A DNA stretch of 64,000 nucleotides from Pseudomonas anatoliensis (GTDB lineage Bacteria; Pseudomonadota; Gammaproteobacteria; Pseudomonadales; Pseudomonadaceae): the NCBI RefSeq assembly GCF_017976235.1, contig NZ_JACVHC010000003.1, positions 805,445-869,444 on the forward strand, written 5' to 3'. The notes below the pieces were generated by a model that did not search any database, was not told the origin of the DNA, and worked only from the letters and a program-made list of their open reading frames with translations. Position numbers and translations under genes: made by a program. This document shows positions 28,595 through 36,044 of this stretch, one piece after another; within the stretch, counting starts at the first letter, position 1, and each line of letters opens with the position of its first letter.

Positions 28595-29323
28595 TTAGAA
28601 GCGCGCTTTGGGCGTCGCCACCGGAATCGGATGGCTGCCATCGAGCGGCAGGAAACGTCCCTGATCCGCGTCGTAAGCTTTGATTTCGCTGGTTTCGATG
28701 TTGTAGACCCAGCCATGGATGAACAGCTGACCGTTCGCCATGCGTGAGGCTACCGAAGGATGGGTACGCAAGTGCTGCAATTGGGCGATGACGTTTTCCT
28801 CGGTGAGGATCGGCATGCTTTCTTTTTCGTCGGCGCAGTTACAGTTTTCATGCACCATGGTTTTCGCGACTTCGGCGTGGCGCAACCAGGCTTTGACCGT
28901 CGGCATTTTTTCCAGGCTGTCGGGGTTGAGCACCGCACGCATGGCGCCGCAATCGGAGTGGCCGCAAATGATGATGTGCTGCACGCCCAGCGCCAGTACC
29001 GCGTATTCGATGGCGGTGGAAACGCCGCCGTTCATCTGGCCGTACGGTGGCACGACGTTGCCGACGTTACGTGTTACGAACAGATCGCCCGGCGAGCTGT
29101 GGGTAATCAGCTCGGGAACGATGCGCGAGTCGGCGCAGGTGATGAACATCGCCTTGGGCGCTTGGGCCGTGGCGAGTTTCTTGAAGAGTTCTTCCTGCTG
29201 CGGGAAGACCTCATGATGAAAATGCAAAAAGCCGTCTACGATCTGTCGCAGCGCTGCATCGGCGGAATCCGCTTCTGGGGTTTGCGCCGACGCAGCCAGC
29301 GGCTGTTTATCCTTGTCACTCAT
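28595..29323 (-). CDS. Beta-class carbonic anhydrase
   Basis: This 242-residue zinc enzyme interconverts CO2 and bicarbonate. Ligands and catalytic dyad are visible: C63-A-D65-S-R67 (ITCADSR), H122 and C125 (GHSDCGA), with VTRNVGNVVPP between them. An alanine- and glutamate-rich N-terminal extension of about 20 residues precedes the domain. It is paired with a SulP transporter downstream on the same strand, suggesting a bicarbonate-supply module. A second, unrelated gamma-type enzyme is encoded at 40622. Confidence 0.94.
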   Translation of the reverse strand: MSDKDKQPLAASAQTPEADSADAALRQIVDGFLHFHHEVFPQQEELFKKLATAQAPKAMFITCADSRIVPELITHSSPGDLFVTRNVGNVVPPYGQMNGGVSTAIEYAVLALGVQHIIICGHSDCGAMRAVLNPDSLEKMPTVKAWLRHAEVAKTMVHENCNCADEKESMPILTEENVIAQLQHLRTHPSVASRMANGQLFIHGWVYNIETSEIKAYDADQGRFLPLDGSHPIPVATPKARF

Positions 29324-29560
29324 GATTCATCCTCTTAGGCGGATTCAGGGAGTCTTGCCCCGGTATTCCGGTATGAAGCCAGTGGCTGTTTAAAACATCC
29401 GGGTCATCCCGACCCGTCAGTCACTCGATGAACAAGGTAGCCGCCGAAACTTAACTCAAACTGAATCAAACGCTCTAGAACGTGTGTTCCAGGTCACAAA
29501 AAACGTGACTGAGGATTTCGACGGAAGGATTCCAACCCCTCAACCATAAGCCAATTGTCG

Positions 29561-30619
29561 CTAAATCAGCGACATCTGGCGACCCGGCGGACAGAAGGCA
29601 GTGCAATCGAGGTTATAGCCCTCGCGATGGTTGAGACCCAGACGCTTGATCGCCTTGGCAAAACGCTGGGCGAGCAGATCGGCGAACGGGCCTTCACCGC
29701 GCATGCGAGCGCCGAAACGGCTGTCGTAGAGCTCGCCGCCACGGCTTTGGCGGATCAGGCTCAGCACATGCGCCGCCCTTTGTGGATAGTGCGCTTGCAG
29801 CCATTCCTCGAACAACGGCGCCACCTCCAGCGGCAGGCGCAACATCATGTACGCAGCGCTTTGCGCACCGGCGGCGTGGGCCTCGGTGAGCAGGCTTTCG
29901 ATCTCGCTGTCGTTGATCATCGGAATCATCGGTGAACACAGCACCCCGACCGGAATGCCCGCTTCGCGCATCACCCGGATCGCCCGCAACCGCGCCTTGG
30001 GCGCTGCGGCGCGCGGTTCGAGGATGCGTTTGAGTTCGTCGTCCAGCGTGGTCAGGCTGATCATCACGGCCACCAGCCGTTGCTGCGCCAGCTCGGTGAG
30101 CAGGTCGAGATCGCGCAGGATCAGCGAACCCTTGGTGACGATGGTTACCGGATGCCGATAACGCAAAAGCACTTCGAGGATCTGACGGGTGATCTTGTGT
30201 TCGCGTTCGATGGGCTGATACGGATCAGTGTTGGAGCCCAGATTGATTGGCGCGCATTCATAGCCGCGTTTGCTCAGTTGCTCTTCCAGCACTTGCGCAG
30301 CGTTGGTCTTGGCGATCAGCTTCGTTTCAAAGTCCAGCCCGGGCGACATGTCCCAATAGGCGTGACTGGGCCGTGCGTAGCAATAGATGCAGCCATGCTC
30401 GCAGCCGCGATAGGGATTGATCGAGCGATCAAACGGCAGGTCAGGCGAGGTGTTGCGGGTGATGATGGTTTTTGCGGTTTCGATCATCACCTCGGTGTTC
30501 TGCGTTTCGGGCACTTCCTGATACCAGCCGTCGTCCTCGGCCACCGAGCGGTTCGGTGCGAAGCGGTTGTGCGGGTTGGTCGCGGTACCGCGACCGCGTG
30601 GGGGGAGAGGGCTGGTCAT
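29561..30619 (-). CDS. PA0069-type radical SAM protein (SPL-like), SOS-controlled
   Basis: The 352-residue radical SAM protein has its 4Fe-4S motif as C-EHG-C-IY-C (GCEHGCIYCYARPSHAY), the pattern of the SplB/PA0069 family, distantly related to spore photoproduct lyase. A second cysteine (DCTAFCPPG) lies near the C-terminus. A perfect LexA box sits 17 bases before the start and overlaps the promoter. In P. aeruginosa the homologue PA0069 is a known LexA target. A DNA-damage role is therefore likely, though the reaction is unknown. The ATG lacks a clear Shine-Dalgarno. Confidence 0.9.
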   Translation of the reverse strand: MTSPLPPRGRGTATNPHNRFAPNRSVAEDDGWYQEVPETQNTEVMIETAKTIITRNTSPDLPFDRSINPYRGCEHGCIYCYARPSHAYWDMSPGLDFETKLIAKTNAAQVLEEQLSKRGYECAPINLGSNTDPYQPIEREHKITRQILEVLLRYRHPVTIVTKGSLILRDLDLLTELAQQRLVAVMISLTTLDDELKRILEPRAAAPKARLRAIRVMREAGIPVGVLCSPMIPMINDSEIESLLTEAHAAGAQSAAYMMLRLPLEVAPLFEEWLQAHYPQRAAHVLSLIRQSRGGELYDSRFGARMRGEGPFADLLAQRFAKAIKRLGLNHREGYNLDCTAFCPPGRQMSLI

Positions 30620-30635
30620 CGCGCGAATCTCATGT

Positions 30636-30651
30636 CTGTATATGCATACAG
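30636..30651. promoter_or_regulatory. LexA (SOS) box
   Basis: CTGTATATGCATACAG is a perfect palindrome that matches the CTGT-N8-ACAG consensus in full. On the minus strand a TATACT -10 overlaps its edge, so bound LexA would block transcription of the radical SAM gene. Confidence 0.9.
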
Positions 30652-30861
30652 TATATGAGCAGGGCCTGGACGATCCAGTACCGTTCGGCTCTGGAGCTCA
30701 TTCGCGGCTTGCTCCTGCTATTCGGTTTGTAATTTATATAAATAGCTGTAACTAGAGACAATCCGAGAAACATATGTGTCGTTGTGAAGAAAAGTTATCA
30801 AATATAGTCTTAAAAACTTGCAGGCATTGAGGCCTGTTTATTTATTTAAAGGATTTGATTT

Positions 30862-31164
30862 ATGTCGTTTCTCAATCAGCGTGGCGTTTTTCTACAGATG
30901 ATGCCGCCGAGCCAGTCTGAGCCCAACACTATTGTTTCGTTGCAACTGGCCCGCAAGGAACTGGGCTGGAATGCCGAGGAAGAATTATCGACCGAGGCAT
31001 TGGTCGATTCGATTTATGTTATCGCCGTATCAAGCGATCGCGGCAAGACCTTCACCATCCGCACAGACAAGAAAGATGTGGACGGCGATGGTGATGTTGA
31101 TAGTGATGACAAGGCCAAGTTAGTAGCGCTGGCCAAGGCTTATGTGAGTATCGTCAATCCTTGA
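30862..31164 (+). CDS. Small EF-hand/dockerin-like protein of unknown function
   Basis: The 100-residue protein has no signal peptide I can identify. Residues 72-83 (DVDGDGDVDSDD) make a textbook EF-hand/dockerin calcium loop with Asp at positions 1, 3, 5, 7, 9 and 12, followed by a helix (KAKLVALAKAYVSIV). The first 70 residues have no recognised domain. AAAGGA lies 8 bases before the ATG and a perfect terminator follows, so it appears to be a real monocistronic gene. The upstream DNA is markedly AT-rich compared with its neighbours, consistent with acquired DNA. No function is proposed beyond likely calcium binding. Confidence 0.75.
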   Translation: MSFLNQRGVFLQMMPPSQSEPNTIVSLQLARKELGWNAEEELSTEALVDSIYVIAVSSDRGKTFTIRTDKKDVDGDGDVDSDDKAKLVALAKAYVSIVNP

Positions 31165-31205
31165 ATGGCTTCTTGCAACATTGGTCATTACGACAACTTT
31201 CAACA

Positions 31206-31239
31206 AAAACCCTGCATGAATGATTCATGCAGGGTTTTA
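31206..31239. terminator. Perfect bidirectional terminator
   Basis: A 15-base stem with a TGA loop (AAAACCCTGCATGAA...TTCATGCAGGGTTTT) sits between the small EF-hand-like gene (+) and the cytochrome gene (-), whose stops face each other. T-runs occur on both strands. Confidence 0.93.
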
Positions 31240-31244
31240 TATTT

Positions 31245-32546
31245 TTAGTTGTGGCTAGTTACCTGGCCAAGATCATCACCAGACGTTGTTTTCATATCGT
31301 CGGTGCGTAGTCCTGCGACGTCTTTGGCCGAGACCGGTGCGCCTTTATTACCCCAACTACCCCGAATAAAGCTCACCACATCCGCGACTTCCTGATCCGA
31401 TAACCGCCAGGCAAAACCAGGCATGGTAAAAGTTGAAGGCGCGGTGTGCGTCGCCGGCAATGTACCGCCCTTGAGCACGATGTGGATCAGCGAGGTCGGG
31501 TCTTCCGATTGCAGCACCGGATTGCCCGCCAGCGCCGGGAACACGCGGGTGTAGCCGTGGCCGTCGGTACGATGGCACGCCGCGCAGTTGTCGATGTACA
31601 CCGACGCACCGCGCTGGCTGTCGTCGCCGTTCCACAGGGCTTTGGTGGCTGTCGCGTCGTATTGGTGTGGCTGATCGTTCGGATCATTGGCCGGCAACGA
31701 TTTGAGGTAGCGCGCAATCGCGGTCAGGTCGGCGTCGGTCATGTATTGCATGCTGTGGGTGACCACGTCGCTCATGCCGCCGAACACGGCGCTGCGATCA
31801 CTGCGGCCGGTCTTGAGGAATTGCACCAGTTGCTCCTCGCTCCAGCTGCCGAGACCATCCTTGTGATCGCCACGCAAACTCTTGGCGATCCAGCCTTCCA
31901 GCGGCGCACTGCCAGCCAGAAATTGGCTGCCATCGGCCGCACTCAGGGATTTTTCCTGCATGGTCAGGGCACGTGGCGTATGGCAGGCGCCGCAATGTCC
32001 TAGGCCTTCGACCAGATACGCCCCACGGTCAATCACCGGATCGTCCGACGTCGCCTTGTAGTCCTCGACCTTCGGCGCAAACATCCAGCGCCAGCCCATC
32101 AGCGGCCAACGCATGCTCAACGGCCATGGAATGTCGCTGGCCTTGTTCTCTTGCGCGACGGGTTCCACGCCGTGCATGAAGTACGCGTACAACGCTTTCA
32201 TGTCGGTTTCGCTGACACGGGCGTAGGACGGATACGGCATCGCCGGGTACAACGTACTACCGTTTTTGGCGACGCCATGACGCACAGCCTGATCAAAGTC
32301 CTCGAAGCTGTAATCACCCACGCCGGTTTTATCCGGGGTGATATTGGTCGAGTAGATCGTGCCGATCGGCGTTTCCATTGGCAGGCCCCCGGCGAACGGC
32401 TTGCCGTTTTTCGCGGTGTGGCATGCCACGCAGTCACCGGCGCGGGACAGATATTCACCCTGTTTGATCAAGGATTGATCGACTTCAGCCGCTTGCAAAG
32501 CAGCACTGCCGAGCAGGGCCAGGGTCGCGATAACAAAATTCTTCAT
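31245..32546 (-). CDS. Triheme cytochrome c subunit of a GMC-type dehydrogenase
   Basis: A precursor of about 433 residues with a signal peptide (VIATLALLGSAALQAA) and three heme sites: CVACH near residue 39, CGACH near 188 and CAACH near 322. The pattern matches the membrane-associated cytochrome subunit of alcohol, gluconate or sorbitol dehydrogenases that passes electrons to ubiquinone. It is last in an operon after the FAD and small subunits. The ATG at 32546 is 8 bases after AAGGAG; an earlier ATG at 32552 is closer to it and less likely. Confidence 0.92.
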   Translation of the reverse strand: MKNFVIATLALLGSAALQAAEVDQSLIKQGEYLSRAGDCVACHTAKNGKPFAGGLPMETPIGTIYSTNITPDKTGVGDYSFEDFDQAVRHGVAKNGSTLYPAMPYPSYARVSETDMKALYAYFMHGVEPVAQENKASDIPWPLSMRWPLMGWRWMFAPKVEDYKATSDDPVIDRGAYLVEGLGHCGACHTPRALTMQEKSLSAADGSQFLAGSAPLEGWIAKSLRGDHKDGLGSWSEEQLVQFLKTGRSDRSAVFGGMSDVVTHSMQYMTDADLTAIARYLKSLPANDPNDQPHQYDATATKALWNGDDSQRGASVYIDNCAACHRTDGHGYTRVFPALAGNPVLQSEDPTSLIHIVLKGGTLPATHTAPSTFTMPGFAWRLSDQEVADVVSFIRGSWGNKGAPVSAKDVAGLRTDDMKTTSGDDLGQVTSHN

Positions 32547-32558
32547 GGTCATCGCTCC

Positions 32559-34343
32559 TTAAGCCTGAACCAGCGGGCCGGGGTTTTTCAGGTATTGCTC
32601 GCGGATCGCCTTCGCCGACCAATAGGTCAACGCAGCGACCAGGCCGGTCGGGTTGTAGCCCAGTCCTTGCGGGAATGCCGAGGCGCCCGGCACGAATACG
32701 TTGTGCACGTCCCAGCTCTGCAGGTAGCGGTTCAACGCGCTCTTCTTCGGATCGGTGCCCATGATCGCGCCACCGTTGAGGTGGGTGGTCTGGTACGACG
32801 CGGTGTTGAAGTGGTCGCCGACTTTCTTGCCGATCACCGCAATGGCTTTCGGGCCCATCGCTTCGGCGACCTTGCCCATTTTCTCGACCATGAAGCGGTT
32901 CATCTTGATGTCGTTTTCCTGCCAGTCGAAGGTCATGCGCAGCAGCGGCAAGCCGTAGGCATCGCGGTACACCGGATCGAGATCGAGGTAGTTACCTCTG
33001 TAGGACTGATGCGCGCCGTGGGCATCCATCGACACCTGGTGGGTGTAGTAATCGGCGGTCGCGCGTTTCCAGGCGCTGCCCCAGGCTGGCGTGCCCGGCG
33101 GGTTCGAGGTGCCCGCAATCGGTCGGCTACCGGCCTGGTTGACCCACATCGGCGAGCCGCCGACGAAGCCGTGCGGGCCGTGGTCGAAGTTGTCGGCGTT
33201 GAAATCATCCAGCGCCACACCGTTACCGCCGGCCCCGATGAAGTTGTTGGTGTGGGTGTCCTTGTCGAAGAACGCCTTGATCGTCGCCATGTTCTGGTAA
33301 GCGAAGTTGCGCCCGACCACGCCTTCGCCGCTGATCGGGTCGTACGGCTTGCCGATACCGGAGAGCAGCATCAGTCGCACGTTGTGCAACTGGAACGCGC
33401 CGAGGATCACCAGATCCGCCGGTTGCTCAATCTCCCGGCCTTGCGCGTCGATGTAGGTGACGCCAGTGGCTTTGGTTTTGCTGCTGTCGAGATTGACCCG
33501 CAGCACATGGGCGTTGGCCCGCAGCTCGAAATTCGGCAACGGTTTGAGCGCCGGCAGAATGTTCACGTTCGGCGAGGCTTTGGAATACATGTAGCAAACG
33601 TAACCGCTGCAAAATCCGCAGAAGTTGCACGGACCCATCTGCGCGCCGTAGGGATTGGTGTAAGGCCCTGAAGTATTTGCCGAAGGCAGGTTGTAGGGTT
33701 TGTAACCAACCTCTGTGGCTGCCTTGCCGAACAGCTGTGCGGAAACCGTGTTCTTCTGCGCTTCCAGCGGGAAATGATTCGAGCGATCCGGCGCGTAAGG
33801 GTTGCCGCCCTTGCCCTGACCCACCAACTGACCTTTGACGGTCCAGGCCTGACCCGAAGTGCCGAAGACTTTTTCGGCGTAATCGAAAAACGGCTCCAGC
33901 TCTTCATAGCTGACGCCGAAGTCCTGGATGGTCATGTCCTTGGGAATGAAGCTTTTGCCGTAGCGTTCTTCGTAGTGGCTGCGCATACGCAGCTCGATCG
34001 GGTCGACGCGAAAGTGCACGCCCGACCAGTGCAGCCCGGCGCCACCAACGCCATTGCCCGGCAGGAACGCACCCAACTGGCGGTTCGGCAGGGCGATGTC
34101 GTTGACGCTGTGGCGAATGGTGACGGTCTCTTTGGAGATGTCCTGAAAGAGTTTTTTCCGAACGCTGTAGGTGAGTTCGTCGATCACCTGCGGATAGTTG
34201 CCGTCGGGGTAAGTGTCCTGCATCGGCCCGCGCTCCAGCGCCAGCACATTCAGGCCTGCTTCGGTCAGTTCCTTGGCCATGATCGCGCCGGTCCAGCCAA
34301 AACCGACGATCACTGCGTCGACCTTCTTCATTACGGTTGCCAT
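32559..34343 (-). CDS. GMC oxidoreductase, FAD subunit (gluconate dehydrogenase-like)
   Basis: The 594-residue flavoprotein has the dinucleotide-binding AVIVGFGWTGAIMAKELTEAG at the N-terminus, a GNGVGGAGLHWSG flavin-contact motif (residues 80-92) and the GMC C-terminal region with HLNGGAIMGTDP and NPTGLVAALTYW. A cluster CNFCGFCSGYVC near residue 245 could hold an iron-sulfur centre, as in related FAD dehydrogenases. It has no signal peptide and is probably exported with the Tat-bearing small subunit. The sugar-acid or polyol substrate is not determinable here. Confidence 0.92.
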   Translation of the reverse strand: MATVMKKVDAVIVGFGWTGAIMAKELTEAGLNVLALERGPMQDTYPDGNYPQVIDELTYSVRKKLFQDISKETVTIRHSVNDIALPNRQLGAFLPGNGVGGAGLHWSGVHFRVDPIELRMRSHYEERYGKSFIPKDMTIQDFGVSYEELEPFFDYAEKVFGTSGQAWTVKGQLVGQGKGGNPYAPDRSNHFPLEAQKNTVSAQLFGKAATEVGYKPYNLPSANTSGPYTNPYGAQMGPCNFCGFCSGYVCYMYSKASPNVNILPALKPLPNFELRANAHVLRVNLDSSKTKATGVTYIDAQGREIEQPADLVILGAFQLHNVRLMLLSGIGKPYDPISGEGVVGRNFAYQNMATIKAFFDKDTHTNNFIGAGGNGVALDDFNADNFDHGPHGFVGGSPMWVNQAGSRPIAGTSNPPGTPAWGSAWKRATADYYTHQVSMDAHGAHQSYRGNYLDLDPVYRDAYGLPLLRMTFDWQENDIKMNRFMVEKMGKVAEAMGPKAIAVIGKKVGDHFNTASYQTTHLNGGAIMGTDPKKSALNRYLQSWDVHNVFVPGASAFPQGLGYNPTGLVAALTYWSAKAIREQYLKNPGPLVQA

Positions 34344-34345
34344 GC

Positions 34346-35092
34346 TCACGCCCTCTCGCCGCGAATCGAAACTGCCGGGAAGGGGTATTGCTCGTTGCGT
34401 TCCACCCAATCCATGAAATCGGCGCGGGCGCCGGGGAAGCCGATCATGGTCCAGCCGACCATGCCTTTGTTGCCGCCGTGGATCGGGTCGCAGAAGAACC
34501 CTTCCTTGGTGTTTTGCAGCAGCAGATTGAAGAAAATCTTCGCCGGAACGCTATCGAACTGCGGTTTTCCGGCTTCCAGTTGCTTGAGCAAATCGTCTCG
34601 GGTAGCGCTGTCTTGCTCGGCAAATGTTTTACCGTTGAGGGCTTTTGTCCACTGATCCGTGGCGGTGATGCCAAGGCGATAGATCTCTTTGGGCACCAGT
34701 TTGCTCTGCCAGCCCATCTCCGGCGCCGCTTCAGCGTTGAACGGGCCCTGCATGTACCAAAGGGCTCCGGCAGCGTAGGGCGTGTTCATCTGACGATCGA
34801 TGTATTCCGGCACACCGGCTTCGATCGCGCCTGGGCCTTGAGCATCGGCGGGAATCAATTGCGCCACGGCGGCATTGATGAACGCCCATTCTTCAGCGGT
34901 GAAATAGCTCGGCTGATAAACGCCAGCGTCAGCGCGAGCCGGTTGCGCCACGGGCGTTGCCGGGGCGGCTTCAGGCGCGGCTTGCAGGACACTGCTGCCC
35001 AGACCGGTGCCGGCCAGGGTGACCACCGGAATCAGGGTCAGGGATTTGCGTAAAAACTCACGCCGCGGGTTGTCTCGATTCTCATCAGACAT
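34346..35092 (-). CDS. Gluconate 2-dehydrogenase subunit 3 family protein (Tat signal)
   Basis: The 248-residue small subunit begins MSDENRDNPRREFLRKSLTLIPVVTLAGTG, a twin-arginine signal with RREFLRK. The mature part (FTAEEWAFINAAVAQLIPAD ... RLGITATDQWTKALNGKTF) fits the gluconate-2-dehydrogenase subunit 3 family, a chaperone and export partner for the FAD subunit. The ATG at 35092 has GAGGTG 7 bases upstream; another in-frame ATG is at 35107. It is the first gene of the three-gene operon. Confidence 0.9.
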   Translation of the reverse strand: MSDENRDNPRREFLRKSLTLIPVVTLAGTGLGSSVLQAAPEAAPATPVAQPARADAGVYQPSYFTAEEWAFINAAVAQLIPADAQGPGAIEAGVPEYIDRQMNTPYAAGALWYMQGPFNAEAAPEMGWQSKLVPKEIYRLGITATDQWTKALNGKTFAEQDSATRDDLLKQLEAGKPQFDSVPAKIFFNLLLQNTKEGFFCDPIHGGNKGMVGWTMIGFPGARADFMDWVERNEQYPFPAVSIRGERA

Positions 35093-35399
35093 TGGGGTGC
35101 ACCTCATCAGGCATCAAGATTGGGCAGCCGTTTCTGCGAACGGCTTGAGGATTTGTTGTCGCGACGCGGCCGGTTTGACCCGTATAAGGGGGACGCGTCT
35201 GCAACAAGATGTGACAAATGGTAGCAGGCTAAGCATCTGGGTGAATCGATAAAGCGCAAAAAAGACTGGAATTGCGCGTTGGGATTTAAAGAAAAACCCC
35301 GATTCACGCTTCTTTGACAACCGGCTCACGGGGCTTTGACCGGCAAATCGTGAAGCTGTGGTTCCCGTTACTGAACAATCCCGATACGGTTAATCCAGC
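35093..35399. other. Divergent intergenic region, no gene seen
   Basis: 307 bases between the dehydrogenase operon and the phosphatase gene. No repeat, RNA or convincing promoter pair was found. Only a weak CCCCG/CGGGG inverted repeat near 35298-35334 stands out. Confidence 0.5.
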
Positions 35400-36044
35400 A
35401 TGTCCCGAGTGCGCTTTTTTCCTGCTTTGTGTGTATCCCTGGTAGCTCTGTTGCACTGGGTCCCGGCCAAGGCGGGTGACACCGCAACTGCCCGCCCCAC
35501 CGAGTGGGCGCAACCGGTCGAAGTGCAATACAACCTGTTCCAGATGTCGCCGACGCTGTACCGCAGCGCATTGCCCGACGACGGCGCGGTGCCATTGCTG
35601 AAAAAGCTCAAGGTGACCACGGTGATCAACTTTCTGCCTGAGGCCGATGGCAACTGGCTGACCGACCCCGGCATCACTCAAGTGCAACTGCCGTATCGCA
35701 CCAACCACGTCGACGACAGCGATGTGCTCAAGACCCTGCGTGCCATACAGACCGCCGAGGCCAGCGGCCCGGTGCTGATGCATTGCAAACACGGCTCTGA
35801 TCGCACCGGGTTGATGGCGGCGATGTACCGCGTAGTGGTGCAGGGGTGGAGCAAAGAGGACGCCCTGAGCGAGATGACCCAGGGCGGATTTGGCGAAAGC
35901 GGGCACTATCGCGACAGCGTCCGCTATGTGATGCAGGCCGATGTCGACAAGTTGCGTACCGCGCTGGCCAACGGCGATTGCAGCACCAGCGCGTTCGCCA
36001 CCTGCTCGATGAAGAGCTGGTTTCAGACGGTCAATCTGAAGTGA
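35400..36044 (+). CDS. Exported Cys-based (dual-specificity-like) protein phosphatase
   Basis: The 214-residue protein has an N-terminal hydrophobic signal (FFPALCVSLVALLHWVPAKAG) and a tyrosine/dual-specificity phosphatase domain. The CX5R loop is C129-KHGSD-R135 in VLMHCKHGSDRTG, with an aspartate-rich general-acid loop (NHVDDSD) before it. It resembles the bacterial DSP/Siw14-like phosphatases. The stop overlaps the convergent peptidase gene by 14 bases. Export suggests a periplasmic or surface substrate; its identity is unknown. Confidence 0.85.
   Translation: MSRVRFFPALCVSLVALLHWVPAKAGDTATARPTEWAQPVEVQYNLFQMSPTLYRSALPDDGAVPLLKKLKVTTVINFLPEADGNWLTDPGITQVQLPYRTNHVDDSDVLKTLRAIQTAEASGPVLMHCKHGSDRTGLMAAMYRVVVQGWSKEDALSEMTQGGFGESGHYRDSVRYVMQADVDKLRTALANGDCSTSAFATCSMKSWFQTVNLK

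Noticed and set aside
30620..31244. Toxin-antitoxin or phage remnant in the AT-rich islet
   Set aside because: Only one open frame with a plausible ribosome site is present, with no partner gene, integrase or attachment-site duplication seen.
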